Source of the DNA: Fusobacteriaceae bacterium UBA2433 | GTDB taxonomy: Bacteria; Fusobacteriota; Fusobacteriia; Fusobacteriales; Fusobacteriaceae | NCBI GenBank assembly: GCA_002342785.1 | Contig: DDQV01000070.1 | Span: 1 to 8,369 of the forward strand | Direction of reading: 5' to 3' | Length of the DNA: 8,369 nucleotides | Part shown: piece by piece, positions 1 to 5,222 of the stretch | Layout of the letters: the number at the start of each line of letters is the position of its first letter | Numbering within the stretch: position 1 is the stretch's first letter | Notes under the pieces: model-generated | Told to the model about the DNA's origin: nothing | Databases searched by the model: none | What the model saw: the letters and a program-made list of their open reading frames with translations, nothing else | Position numbers and translations under genes: made by a program

Positions 1-634
1 TATATGGATAATTATCGGACACATACTTCCAAAAAATATCATGGGGATATTTCCTACTCTGTCTTAGTCCATTTGCGTTGTATTCTATTGGCATATTATA
101 TTTTCTACAAGAAGAAAGTATATCCTCAGTTATCTTTTCACAGTGTTCATCCCACTGAGGGTAACTAGCCATAAACACATCTGGATGAGCTAAAAAATCA
201 AATATTTTACTTTCTATTCCTTTTATAACACTGTCTCTATATAGATATAAAGTTTCCTTGTCATGTATATAAAAAGAATCCACAGCTTCTTTATTTTCTT
301 TAATCAAATAATGTTGACCTAATATAAGATAGTCTGTTTTACTTTTTAATTCTAAATAATAATCATGACAATCTTCAAAATATTCACACTCAAAACCTTT
401 CAATAAATTTATCTCTTTAAACACCTCTCTCGCTTGATCTATCTCTTGAAAGTATTTTGAAAGATCTGAATATTTCATCCTATCTTCTGGAAATCTACCA
501 TCTTTATAAGGAACATGGCAACTCATTCCTAATTCAGTAATTTTTCTCTTTACAGCAAAACTTACATAATCTTTTATCTCTCCCTCTGCATGGTTACACC
601 TATAGTGATGTGTATGATAATTTGTCTTTTTCAA
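1..634 (-). CDS. PHP-domain histidinol-phosphatase family protein (partial, C-terminus off the window)
   Basis: Minus-strand frame open for 211 codons from a TTG start at 634 down to base 1. The TTG is preceded by a strong Shine-Dalgarno (AAGGAAGGTG, about 6 nt away); no better in-frame ATG exists. Metal-binding PHP motifs occur in order: HTH at residues 7-9 (YHTHHYRCNH), H40 in SCHVPY, E82 in GFECEY, H108 in GQHY, and AHPD at 149-152, then PIEYNANG. This order and spacing match the HisK/HisJ-type histidinol-phosphatases (histidinol phosphate to histidinol, histidine synthesis), which are about 260-270 residues long. About 50 C-terminal residues, including the last metal-binding D-x-H motif, lie outside the window. 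The enzyme should be cytosolic. The substrate is inferred from family only; other PHP phosphoesterases share these motifs, and no other his gene is visible. It is transcribed away from the diguanylate cyclase and has no evident link to the pilus. Confidence 0.82.
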   Translation of the reverse strand, partial: MKKTNYHTHHYRCNHAEGEIKDYVSFAVKRKITELGMSCHVPYKDGRFPEDRMKYSDLSKYFQEIDQAREVFKEINLLKGFECEYFEDCHDYYLELKSKTDYLILGQHYLIKENKEAVDSFYIHDKETLYLYRDSVIKGIESKIFDFLAHPDVFMASYPQWDEHCEKITEDILSSCRKYNMPIEYNANGLRQSRKYPHDIFWKYVSDNYPY

Positions 635-660
635 TAGTCTTCACCTTCCTTTATTATGAT

Positions 661-689
661 ATAATACTTCTATTTTATAAAAGTGTAAA
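661..689 (-). promoter_or_regulatory. sigma70-type promoter of the PHP phosphatase gene
   Basis: Read on the minus strand, TTTACA (684-689) is followed by exactly 17 nt and TATTAT (661-666). Each box matches consensus at five of six positions. The predicted start of transcription is about 20 nt upstream of the TTG codon, so the leader is short and holds only the ribosome-binding site. Confidence 0.6.
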
Positions 690-752
690 TGAGTCTTTTA
701 TATCAATAAATCAAATTAAATTAAATTTATTAAATGATAAATAGGATTATAT

Positions 753-798
753 TAGTATATACTAAGTATACTTTATTTTATTTGATTTTAATCAAATA
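753..798. repeat. cluster of short palindromes in the divergent intergenic region
   Basis: TAGTATATACTA (753-764) is a perfect palindrome and overlaps a second perfect palindrome, AAGTATACTT (764-773). A third inverted repeat follows: ATTTGATT (780-787) and AATCAAAT (790-797) around a TT centre, extendable by one pair. They lie between two divergent genes, where regulator binding sites would be expected. Short palindromes arise easily in DNA this AT-rich, so an operator role is only a possibility. The rest of 635-952 is AT-rich with no open frame I would call a gene. Confidence 0.3.
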
Positions 799-834
799 TT
801 TAAAATTTTATTTTGGTAGGAAAAACTTGATTAT

Positions 835-857
835 AAAGAGCTTTTACTAGCTTTTTT
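835..857 (+). terminator. weak hairpin with T-tract upstream of the diguanylate cyclase
   Basis: AAAGAGCT (835-842) can pair with AGCTTTTT (849-856), with one G-U pair and a six-base loop, and the right arm runs directly into a T-tract. It resembles a weak intrinsic terminator, yet no plus-strand gene lies upstream. It could end a short leader or small RNA, or be chance. The low GC of the stem keeps confidence low. Confidence 0.2.
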
Positions 858-869
858 ATCCTTTAAAAT

Positions 870-897
870 TTGTTTTGTATATGCTATCATATATATA
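870..897 (+). promoter_or_regulatory. candidate promoter for the diguanylate cyclase gene
   Basis: TTGTTT (870-875) and TATATA (892-897) are 16 nt apart, just upstream of the gene. The -10 lies within a long alternating AT run, so several registers fit equally well and the exact boxes are uncertain. No other site between 860 and 950 looks better. Confidence 0.3.
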
Positions 898-964
898 TAT
901 ATAAATATATATAAAAATTTGAATTAAAAATTCTATAAAAAATAAATAATCTGTGGAGATAATG

Positions 965-2530
965 ATGAAAAAATTAAACTATCAAAAAATAAAATTTAAA
1001 TTAAAATATATAGGTATAATATTTATTCCTATAATTATTATTGGTATTTGGATCTTATTTACTATTAAAACTAAAAATAGTGAAGAAAATTTTAAAAAAA
1101 TTAAAAGTATTGAAAAGATAGAAGTAGAAAAAATACACAACATCTTACTCAGTGACATAATCGGAGTTACTTCAGATTTAATGTATCTATCTCAAAACCC
1201 TCAACTAGATAGATATTTAAACGATAAATTAGTAAGTTTAGATACTGTTGAAAATGATTTTTTACTATTTTCAAAAAATAAAAAATTATATGGTCAAATT
1301 AGATATCTCAATGAAAAAGGTAAAGAAAAAATTAGAATTAATTACAAAAATAATCAGACTCATGTGGTACCAAAAAATGAGTTACAAGATAAAAGTGATA
1401 GATACTACTTTAAAGATAGTGTTATCCTCGAAAAAAATCATGTTTTTTTATCTGATTTTGATCTGAATAAAGAAAATGGAAAGATAGAGGTTCCTCTTAA
1501 TCCTACTCTAAGGTTTGCAACACCTGTTTTTGATTCAAAGGGAAATAATAAAGGTATTATTATTATTAATTACTTTGGTAAAAAATTATTAAATAATATT
1601 AATAAAAAACTTAGGAACGATGGATCATCGTTTTTAATAAATAATTATTCTTATTATTTAAAATCCGACGAAAAAAATAAAGAATGGGGATTCATGTTTA
1701 AAGAAAAACAAGATGTTAATTTTAAAAATGAATATCCTAAAATATGGGAACAAACTCAAAATAATGATTTTGGAAAAGTCTTTAAAAATAATATCTTATT
1801 TACTTATAGTAAGATCTATCCAAATATAAAGAGTGACAAAAACTATTATTGGATTATCTTTACAAAGTCAGACCTTTCAAAATATGAATATGAAAATAAT
1901 ATTGATTTTTTTCAAAGAGTATTACTCTTAACAGCAATTGCTTTACTATTATCTGTTATGTATTCAAATTCTAAATACAGTGAATATGAACATTCTAGAA
2001 TATTAACAGAAAAAAATAAAGAACTATTCCATAATTCAACTATTGATAAATTGACTGATATTTATAATAGAAATCATCTTATAGTTTTATTTGAAAAAGA
2101 ATTTTCAAAATCATTGAGACATAACCTTGATTTAATTTGTTTGATTATTGATTTAGATAGCTTTAAAATGGTAAATGATACTTATGGACATCTAACTGGG
2201 GACTATGTCTTAAAAACTGTAGCTAAACTGGTAAAAGAAAATATCAGAAATGAAGATATTTTTGGTAGATATGGTGGAGATGAGTTCTTTTTAATCCTCC
2301 CACAGACAAGCTTAGATGATGGAAAAAAAGTAGCGGAAAAAATTAAAAATAGAATAAAAGAATATACATTCCAAGCTAAAGACATAACTTTTAATGTAAG
2401 TTTTAGTGTAGGAATTTCAAAATTAGATCCTTCCATGAAAACCATCGATGATCTCATTGAAAAAGCTGATGTATCATTATATGAATCTAAAGAAAGAAGA
2501 AAAAAATTATTGTTATTAAAAAAATCATAA
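965..2530 (+). CDS. membrane diguanylate cyclase: double-Cache sensor plus GGDEF domain
   Basis: A 521-residue protein that should make cyclic-di-GMP from two GTP. Start: GGAG at 955-958 lies 6 nt before the ATG at 965. The frame is open from a GTG at 953 and includes an ATG at 962, but both sit on or too near the ribosome-binding site. TM1 is residues 15-34. The periplasmic part (about 40-310) has double-Cache hallmarks: RYYF 146-149, DLNKENG 166-172, RFATPVFD 183-190. TM2 is about 318-337. The cytosolic GGDEF domain begins at DKLTDIYNRN (361-370), has DLDSFK at 396-401 with N404 and D405, an intact GGDEF at 437-441, and an inhibitory site RNED at 428-431, five residues ahead. It therefore looks catalytically active and product-inhibited. 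There is no EAL or HD-GYP domain. The signal sensed is unknown. It lies directly upstream of a c-di-GMP riboswitch and pilus operon but has its own terminator, so it is a separate transcript. Confidence 0.9.
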   Translation: MKKLNYQKIKFKLKYIGIIFIPIIIIGIWILFTIKTKNSEENFKKIKSIEKIEVEKIHNILLSDIIGVTSDLMYLSQNPQLDRYLNDKLVSLDTVENDFLLFSKNKKLYGQIRYLNEKGKEKIRINYKNNQTHVVPKNELQDKSDRYYFKDSVILEKNHVFLSDFDLNKENGKIEVPLNPTLRFATPVFDSKGNNKGIIIINYFGKKLLNNINKKLRNDGSSFLINNYSYYLKSDEKNKEWGFMFKEKQDVNFKNEYPKIWEQTQNNDFGKVFKNNILFTYSKIYPNIKSDKNYYWIIFTKSDLSKYEYENNIDFFQRVLLLTAIALLLSVMYSNSKYSEYEHSRILTEKNKELFHNSTIDKLTDIYNRNHLIVLFEKEFSKSLRHNLDLICLIIDLDSFKMVNDTYGHLTGDYVLKTVAKLVKENIRNEDIFGRYGGDEFFLILPQTSLDDGKKVAEKIKNRIKEYTFQAKDITFNVSFSVGISKLDPSMKTIDDLIEKADVSLYESKERRKKLLLLKKS

Positions 2531-2558
2531 AAAAAGGAGCTTAAAAGCTCTTTTTTTT
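2531..2558. terminator. bidirectional intrinsic terminator after the diguanylate cyclase
   Basis: GAGC (2537-2540) pairs with GCTC (2547-2550) around TTAAAA. The stem is lengthened by a G-U pair and an A-run (2531-2535) facing the T-run (2552-2558). It begins right after the stop codon. Read on the minus strand it is also a hairpin followed by CTTTTTTT, so it can end transcription from both sides. Confidence 0.85.
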
Positions 2559-2729
2559 ATAGTTTTTTATTGTTACTATTAAAATATTTTTCTTTTGATC
2601 TACTTTATCTATTATGGACTTGATCTCCATCTTTTTGATAGAAATATTTCCTATATCCTTAATCATTGTATCTTTTTCTACAAATTGGATTAATATTTTC
2701 TTTTTTTTATAATAAAATCCTAACTCTAT
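2541..2729 (-). pseudogene. minus-strand open frame of 62 codons with no start, possible gene remnant
   Basis: The frame runs without a stop from 2729 to a TAA at 2543-2541, which sits inside the shared terminator hairpin. That is where a real convergent gene would end. The predicted peptide (beginning IELGFYYKKKK and ending IVTIKNYKKKSF) alternates hydrophobic and charged residues like a folded domain. However, it has no ATG/GTG/TTG near its upstream end, only an internal ATG without a ribosome-binding site, and a stop just upstream. I do not recognise a family. The best reading is the decayed 3' end of a gene once convergent with the diguanylate cyclase; a chance open frame in AT-rich DNA is the alternative. 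Confidence 0.3.
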
Positions 2730-2741
2730 TTAAGATTATAA

Positions 2742-2807
2742 AATTCTAAATTACATGAACTCATTGAAAAATTAGATATATCACTATATAAATCTAAAAA
2801 AATCTAA
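2742..2807 (+). pseudogene. remnant of a second GGDEF-domain C-terminus
   Basis: This 21-codon stretch translates as NSKLHELIEKLDISLYKSKK plus Ile and a stop. It aligns with the C-terminal end of the upstream cyclase (SKLD, then LIEKADVSLYESKE) with one gap of about eight residues. The DNA is also similar (CTCATTGAAAAA is shared). An in-frame stop lies just before it, and nothing GGDEF-like precedes it. It therefore looks like the tail left by deletion of a paralogous cyclase gene, or a duplicated 3' end. It lies immediately ahead of the promoter of the riboswitch leader. Confidence 0.6.
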
Positions 2808-2819
2808 AAAAGATAAATT

Positions 2820-2837
2820 TAACTTGAATTTAAGTTA
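2820..2837. repeat. inverted repeat overlapping the -35 box of the pilus promoter
   Basis: TAACTT (2820-2825) and AAGTTA (2832-2837) are perfect inverted arms around GAATTT, and the left arm overlaps the -35 hexamer starting at 2824. The position suits a repressor operator, but six-base arms in AT-rich DNA are weak evidence. Confidence 0.25.
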
Positions 2838-2852
2838 TATAGATGGTATAGT
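2824..2852 (+). promoter_or_regulatory. sigma70-type promoter of the riboswitch leader and pilus operon
   Basis: TTGAAT (2824-2829), a 17-nt spacer, and TATAGT (2847-2852). The -10 differs from consensus at one base, the -35 at two, and the spacing is ideal. The predicted start near 2859 puts the first aptamer bases about 10-15 nt into the RNA, as expected for a riboswitch leader. Confidence 0.65.
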
Positions 2853-2870
2853 CTATTAGTAAAAAAAATA

Positions 2871-2941
2871 TATATTGGCAAACCTTGAGAAATCTTGGGA
2901 CGCAAAACTATAGGGCCTGTAAAATGGTAGCCAGCTGCCAG
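2871..2941 (+). promoter_or_regulatory. class I cyclic-di-GMP riboswitch aptamer (GEMM-I)
   Basis: The conserved GEMM-I core appears in order: GGCAAACC (2877-2884), a hairpin closed by a GAAA loop, GGGACGCAAA (2897-2906), a second hairpin region with GGGCCTGTAAAATGG, then GGTAGCCAG and TGCC (2936-2939). TGCC closes stem P1 with GGCA (2877-2880), extended by T2876-A2940. The GG before CAAACC is kept; variants that prefer cGAMP have an A at the key position there, so c-di-GMP is the expected ligand. The leader sits 3' of a good promoter and 5' of an intrinsic terminator, so control should act on transcription elongation into the chaperone-usher operon. One departure: the first hairpin stem appears to contain two U-U mismatches. 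Identification rests on motif recognition; a covariance search would settle it. Confidence 0.9.
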
Positions 2942-2965
2942 AGTGAGTATTCACTTCTGTTTTTG
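2939..2965 (+). other. secondary hairpin between aptamer and terminator
   Basis: CAGA (2939-2942) with TCTG (2956-2959), and GTGA (2943-2946) with TCAC (2951-2954), form an eight-pair hairpin with one bulged base and a GTAT loop. It is followed by a TTTTT run. It uses the last bases of the P1 3' strand, so it could compete with the closed aptamer or act as a second weak terminator. It is a candidate part of the expression platform. Confidence 0.35.
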
Positions 2966-2979
2966 AGCTAAATTTTTAT

Positions 2980-3013
2980 GTATGGTTTCCTATGGAGACC
3001 ATACTTTTTTTTT
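2980..3013 (+). terminator. riboswitch expression-platform terminator
   Basis: GTATGGTTTCC (2980-2990) pairs with GGAGACCATAC (2994-3004) over 11 pairs, one of them G-U, with a TAT loop, followed by nine T. It lies 40 nt after the aptamer and 46 nt before the chaperone gene, so every transcript from the leader promoter must pass it. Two upstream aptamer segments can pair with its arms. CTATAGGG (2908-2915) can pair with TTCCTATGG bases 2988-2995, and GG-AAACC (2877-2884, one bulge) can pair with GGTTTCC (2984-2990). Either pairing would act as an antiterminator. Confidence 0.88.
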
Positions 3014-3059
3014 GTAACAATCTCTATAAAAATAAAAAACCTTAAAGGAGGAGTTAAAT

Positions 3060-3776
3060 ATGAAGCGATACTTTAAATTAATTACTATAATAGTATTTAC
3101 TATTACCACTTTAAATAGTTACTCTGCATTTATGGTAACCCAGACAAGTTTTGGAGTAGATCTTGCTAGACCTGTAACAGAAGATACCACTCTTATAAAT
3201 CAAAGTGATAAAACTGTTAGGGTAAGAGTAGATTTTGAAAAACCAAATTGGATAAAAGATGAATATTATTTGGGAGATCAACTAGTAGCCTATCCAAAAA
3301 TAGTTGTAATCCCACCAAAAGGAAAGATCGAGGTAAAGATAGCTCCTAGAATAAAAAAAGATCTAAAAGATGGAGAATATGTAGCATTTTTAATGTTTAA
3401 AGAGATGCCTGCTAGAAATACCAACAATCAAGTGACTATGCTTATGAATATAGGAGTTCCATACTATGGAAGAAAAGGAAAACTTTTAACTGGAATAGAG
3501 TTTAAAGATCTTAAGATTGAAAAAAATGAAGAGGGTTATGAACTTTTAGGAACTGGTAAAAACATTGGAAACTTTTCTTATAATGTCAACGTAGGAGTTA
3601 AACTTTATAAAAATAAAAAGTTAATATCTGAGGAAACATTTAAACAAGGATTTCATAGAGATCAGTTAGTGAAGTTAAAAAAATCTATTTCACTGAATGA
3701 AAAAGCAGATTATGCAGAAGTGATCTTTGAAAATGAAAAGGTTAATTTTTCTAAAGGATTCACCTTTGAACTATAG
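3060..3776 (+). CDS. periplasmic pilus chaperone (chaperone-usher type)
   Basis: A 238-residue exported protein, the usual size for the PapD-like superfamily. A strong ribosome-binding site (AAAGGAGGAG) ends 6 nt before the ATG. A signal peptide spans about residues 1-23 (KRYF, hydrophobic run, then SYSA). The first immunoglobulin-like domain shows the expected pattern: RVRVDFEKPNW, VVIPPKG around 84-88, IAPR, and DGEYVAFLMF at 104-113. The second half (from about 140) would be domain 2. Known chaperones of this kind fold subunits in the periplasm by donor-strand complementation and deliver them to the usher. It is the first gene after the riboswitch, and the next gene's ribosome-binding site overlaps its stop codon. 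It has no cysteine. Sequence resemblance is to the alternative (non-FimC) chaperones, but I cannot assign a clade by eye. Confidence 0.8.
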   Translation: MKRYFKLITIIVFTITTLNSYSAFMVTQTSFGVDLARPVTEDTTLINQSDKTVRVRVDFEKPNWIKDEYYLGDQLVAYPKIVVIPPKGKIEVKIAPRIKKDLKDGEYVAFLMFKEMPARNTNNQVTMLMNIGVPYYGRKGKLLTGIEFKDLKIEKNEEGYELLGTGKNIGNFSYNVNVGVKLYKNKKLISEETFKQGFHRDQLVKLKKSISLNEKADYAEVIFENEKVNFSKGFTFEL

Positions 3777-3786
3777 GAGGTCAATC

Positions 3787-4215
3787 ATGAATAAAATAAT
3801 TATCGTTCTATTTATTCTTTCGACACTTTCATTTGCAGAGGAAGGATCATTCTATGTAAGTGGTGAAGCTATAAAGGCAATTTCTTTAACACTAGGAGTA
3901 AGCTCCATAGATTTTGGAGATGTATATACTGATACAGATGTAGATCCAGTTCTTGTAGATTTTTCTGTAAATGCAGAAGCAAACTATTATTATGATGTAG
4001 AAATAACCAACGATGATAGTAGCGGAGTAGTTCAAGTTTCAAAAACTTCTAGCGGTGGATATACAGATGGAAAATTAACTTATTCAAAATTAATAGCCAC
4101 AGGAAATGATGATTCACAGGAATTTTATGTAGACTTAGACACAGAAAATATGACTGATGATCTGTCTGCTACCATAACTGTTACAGTGGCATATAGTGAA
4201 ATTCCGAGTTCATAA
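3787..4215 (+). CDS. small pilin subunit, FGDVYTD family
   Basis: A 142-residue protein. The start is the ATG at 3787: AGGAGG (3775-3780) overlaps the chaperone stop and lies 6 nt away. A longer in-frame reading from 3727 would run through the chaperone gene and lacks a signal peptide at its end. The signal peptide ends near residue 17 (STLSFA before EEGS). The mature protein is about 125 residues, beta-rich, acidic and rich in Ser, Thr, Asp and Tyr, without cysteine. It shares DFGDVYTD (residues 42-49) and a similar C-terminal strand (TITVTVAYSE) with the next gene, so the two are paralogous pilins. The overall pattern recalls DUF4402-like or other alternative pilins, but this is inference. 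It is likely a minor or initiating subunit because the following paralog has the features of an abundant protein. It is translationally linked to the chaperone gene. Confidence 0.7.
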   Translation: MNKIIIVLFILSTLSFAEEGSFYVSGEAIKAISLTLGVSSIDFGDVYTDTDVDPVLVDFSVNAEANYYYDVEITNDDSSGVVQVSKTSSGGYTDGKLTYSKLIATGNDDSQEFYVDLDTENMTDDLSATITVTVAYSEIPSS

Positions 4216-4291
4216 TTATTATAGTAAAGGATCTTTTAAATCATGTAATAAAACATTTATATATATTAATAAATAAAACGGAGGTAAGAAA

Positions 4292-4750
4292 ATGAAAAAA
4301 TTTTTATTAGTAGGATTAATCTTAGCATTATCGGCAACAGCAATGGCAACAAATACTTCTGTAACATTAGATACAGCAGTAACAGATACATTAACAGTCA
4401 GTGCTAAGTATGTAACACCAATTACTGTTACTCTAGATACAACAGCAATCGATTTTGGAGATGTTTACACTGATTCGATTATTTCGACTGAAACAGTTGT
4501 GGCTACAGTAACAGGTGAAGAAGGTGAAACATTCACTTATTCAGTTACATCTAGTGGTTCATTAACTTTATTGACAGGAGATATTACAGGTACAACTATT
4601 GCTTTCGATGATACAACAACAAAAGACCTTACTTTCAATGTTGGTTTAGATACAGCTAATGTTACATCTGCTGATGTATCTGAAACTGTTACAGTTTCTG
4701 TTAATTATGATGCTATTGCTGATACAGTTGTTACAACTCCAGAAGCATAA
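4292..4750 (+). CDS. probable major pilin, Thr-rich, FGDVYTD family
   Basis: A 152-residue exported protein. CGGAGGTAAG lies just ahead of the ATG. The signal peptide is residues 1-19 (cut after ATAMA). The mature part is about 27% Thr (36 of 133) and very acidic. It has two Lys and no Arg, Cys, Trp, Met, His or Gln, typical of an inert, secreted structural protein. An N-terminal stretch of alternating hydrophobics (VTLDTAVTDTLTVSA) could be the donor strand that fills the groove of the neighbouring subunit. DFGDVYTD is at residues 54-61, and the C-terminus resembles that of the upstream paralog (TVTVSVNYD). A 76-nt untranslated gap precedes it and a stable stem-loop follows, an arrangement used elsewhere to raise the level of one cistron. 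The call as major subunit rests on composition and this arrangement. Confidence 0.7.
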   Translation: MKKFLLVGLILALSATAMATNTSVTLDTAVTDTLTVSAKYVTPITVTLDTTAIDFGDVYTDSIISTETVVATVTGEEGETFTYSVTSSGSLTLLTGDITGTTIAFDDTTTKDLTFNVGLDTANVTSADVSETVTVSVNYDAIADTVVTTPEA

Positions 4751-4761
4751 TAAATATTTAG

Positions 4762-4797
4762 AATAGCTATGCGGCCTTTTGGCCGCATCCCTATTTT
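4762..4797 (+). terminator. stable stem-loop after the major pilin (partial terminator or mRNA stabiliser)
   Basis: ATGCGGCC (4769-4776) pairs perfectly with GGCCGCAT (4781-4788) around TTTT. AATAG (4762-4766) and CTATT (4791-4795) extend the helix beyond a 2x2 internal loop. It is by far the most GC-rich element nearby. Only a short T stretch (4794-4797) follows, so it should be a leaky terminator or a block to 3' exonucleases rather than a full stop. Either role would keep pilin mRNA high relative to the downstream subunit and usher. Confidence 0.6.
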
Positions 4798-4813
4798 AAA
4801 AGGGGATGAAAAG

Positions 4814-5194
4814 ATGAAAAAATTTTTATTTATTTTACTGTTTATATATTCGACGTCGGTTTTTTCTTTGGAGATACAAAGTGTAAAAAATGCAGACCTA
4901 AAAAAATTATTTATCTATGATGGAAGTAGAGATACAGTTGCCCCTGAAGATGGAATAATTATTTATGTAAAGGGTGAAGCAAATAAAAAAGTTAGTTTCA
5001 AACTTAAAGAAAGTAGATCTATCTATCTTACTACAGGAGCAAGGATTGAAAATCTCAAAGCTAAAAATTCTATAATTATTTTAGATAAATTTGGTGAGGG
5101 ACAGTTTGAGATAGGTTTTTCTCTAGTAGGAGAAAAAAAAGTCAGCGGAAAATACAAAACACAAATCAAATACGATATAGATTATGTAGATTAA
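4814..5194 (+). CDS. third small exported subunit, possible minor or tip pilin
   Basis: A 126-residue protein. The ATG at 4814 is preceded by AGGGG (4801-4805). The frame is open back to an ATG at 4769, but that codon is inside the stem-loop and the extra residues would bury the signal peptide, so 4814 is preferred. The signal peptide is about residues 1-18 (KKFLFILLFIYSTSVFS, then LEIQ). The mature protein is Lys-rich, unlike the two acidic pilins, and has no cysteine and no FGDVYTD motif. Its last third (FEIGFSLVGEKKVSGKYKTQ, then IKYDIDYV) has the alternating pattern of a pilin's final strands. It lacks an obvious N-terminal donor-strand extension. It lies 22 nt before the usher gene. Its place in the operon argues for a pilus subunit; with no two-domain adhesin in the window, it is a candidate tip component. 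I recognise no named family. Confidence 0.5.
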   Translation: MKKFLFILLFIYSTSVFSLEIQSVKNADLKKLFIYDGSRDTVAPEDGIIIYVKGEANKKVSFKLKESRSIYLTTGARIENLKAKNSIIILDKFGEGQFEIGFSLVGEKKVSGKYKTQIKYDIDYVD

Positions 5195-5222
5195 AAAGAT
5201 TAAGAAGAAGGAGGCTATGATC

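Noticed and set aside
953..964. GTG start for the cyclase four codons upstream of 965
   Set aside because: The GTG overlaps the GGAG ribosome-binding site itself; the ATG at 965 has proper spacing.
1248..1466. Plus-strand 72-codon open frame inside the cyclase gene
   Set aside because: Lies wholly within the Cache-GGDEF coding region in another frame, has no ribosome-binding site, and its Lys/Ile/Tyr-rich translation is what AT-rich shadow frames give.
2203..2457. Minus-strand 84-codon frame antisense to the GGDEF domain
   Set aside because: Antisense shadow of strongly conserved GGDEF codons; no start signal.
2877..2939. Reading the aptamer as a cGAMP-type (GEMM-Ib) riboswitch
   Set aside because: The GG before CAAACC is retained, whereas the cGAMP-preferring variants change the key G to A; c-di-GMP is the simpler call.
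3727..3786. Longer N-terminus for the first pilin
   Set aside because: It would overlap the chaperone's last codons and put 20 residues before a clear signal peptide; AGGAGG at 3775-3780 points to 3787.
4220..4291. Possible separate promoter or terminator ahead of the major pilin
   Set aside because: AAAGGATCTTTT is only a tiny self-complement and no -35/-10 pair with good spacing is visible; the gap is AT-rich leader with a good ribosome-binding site.
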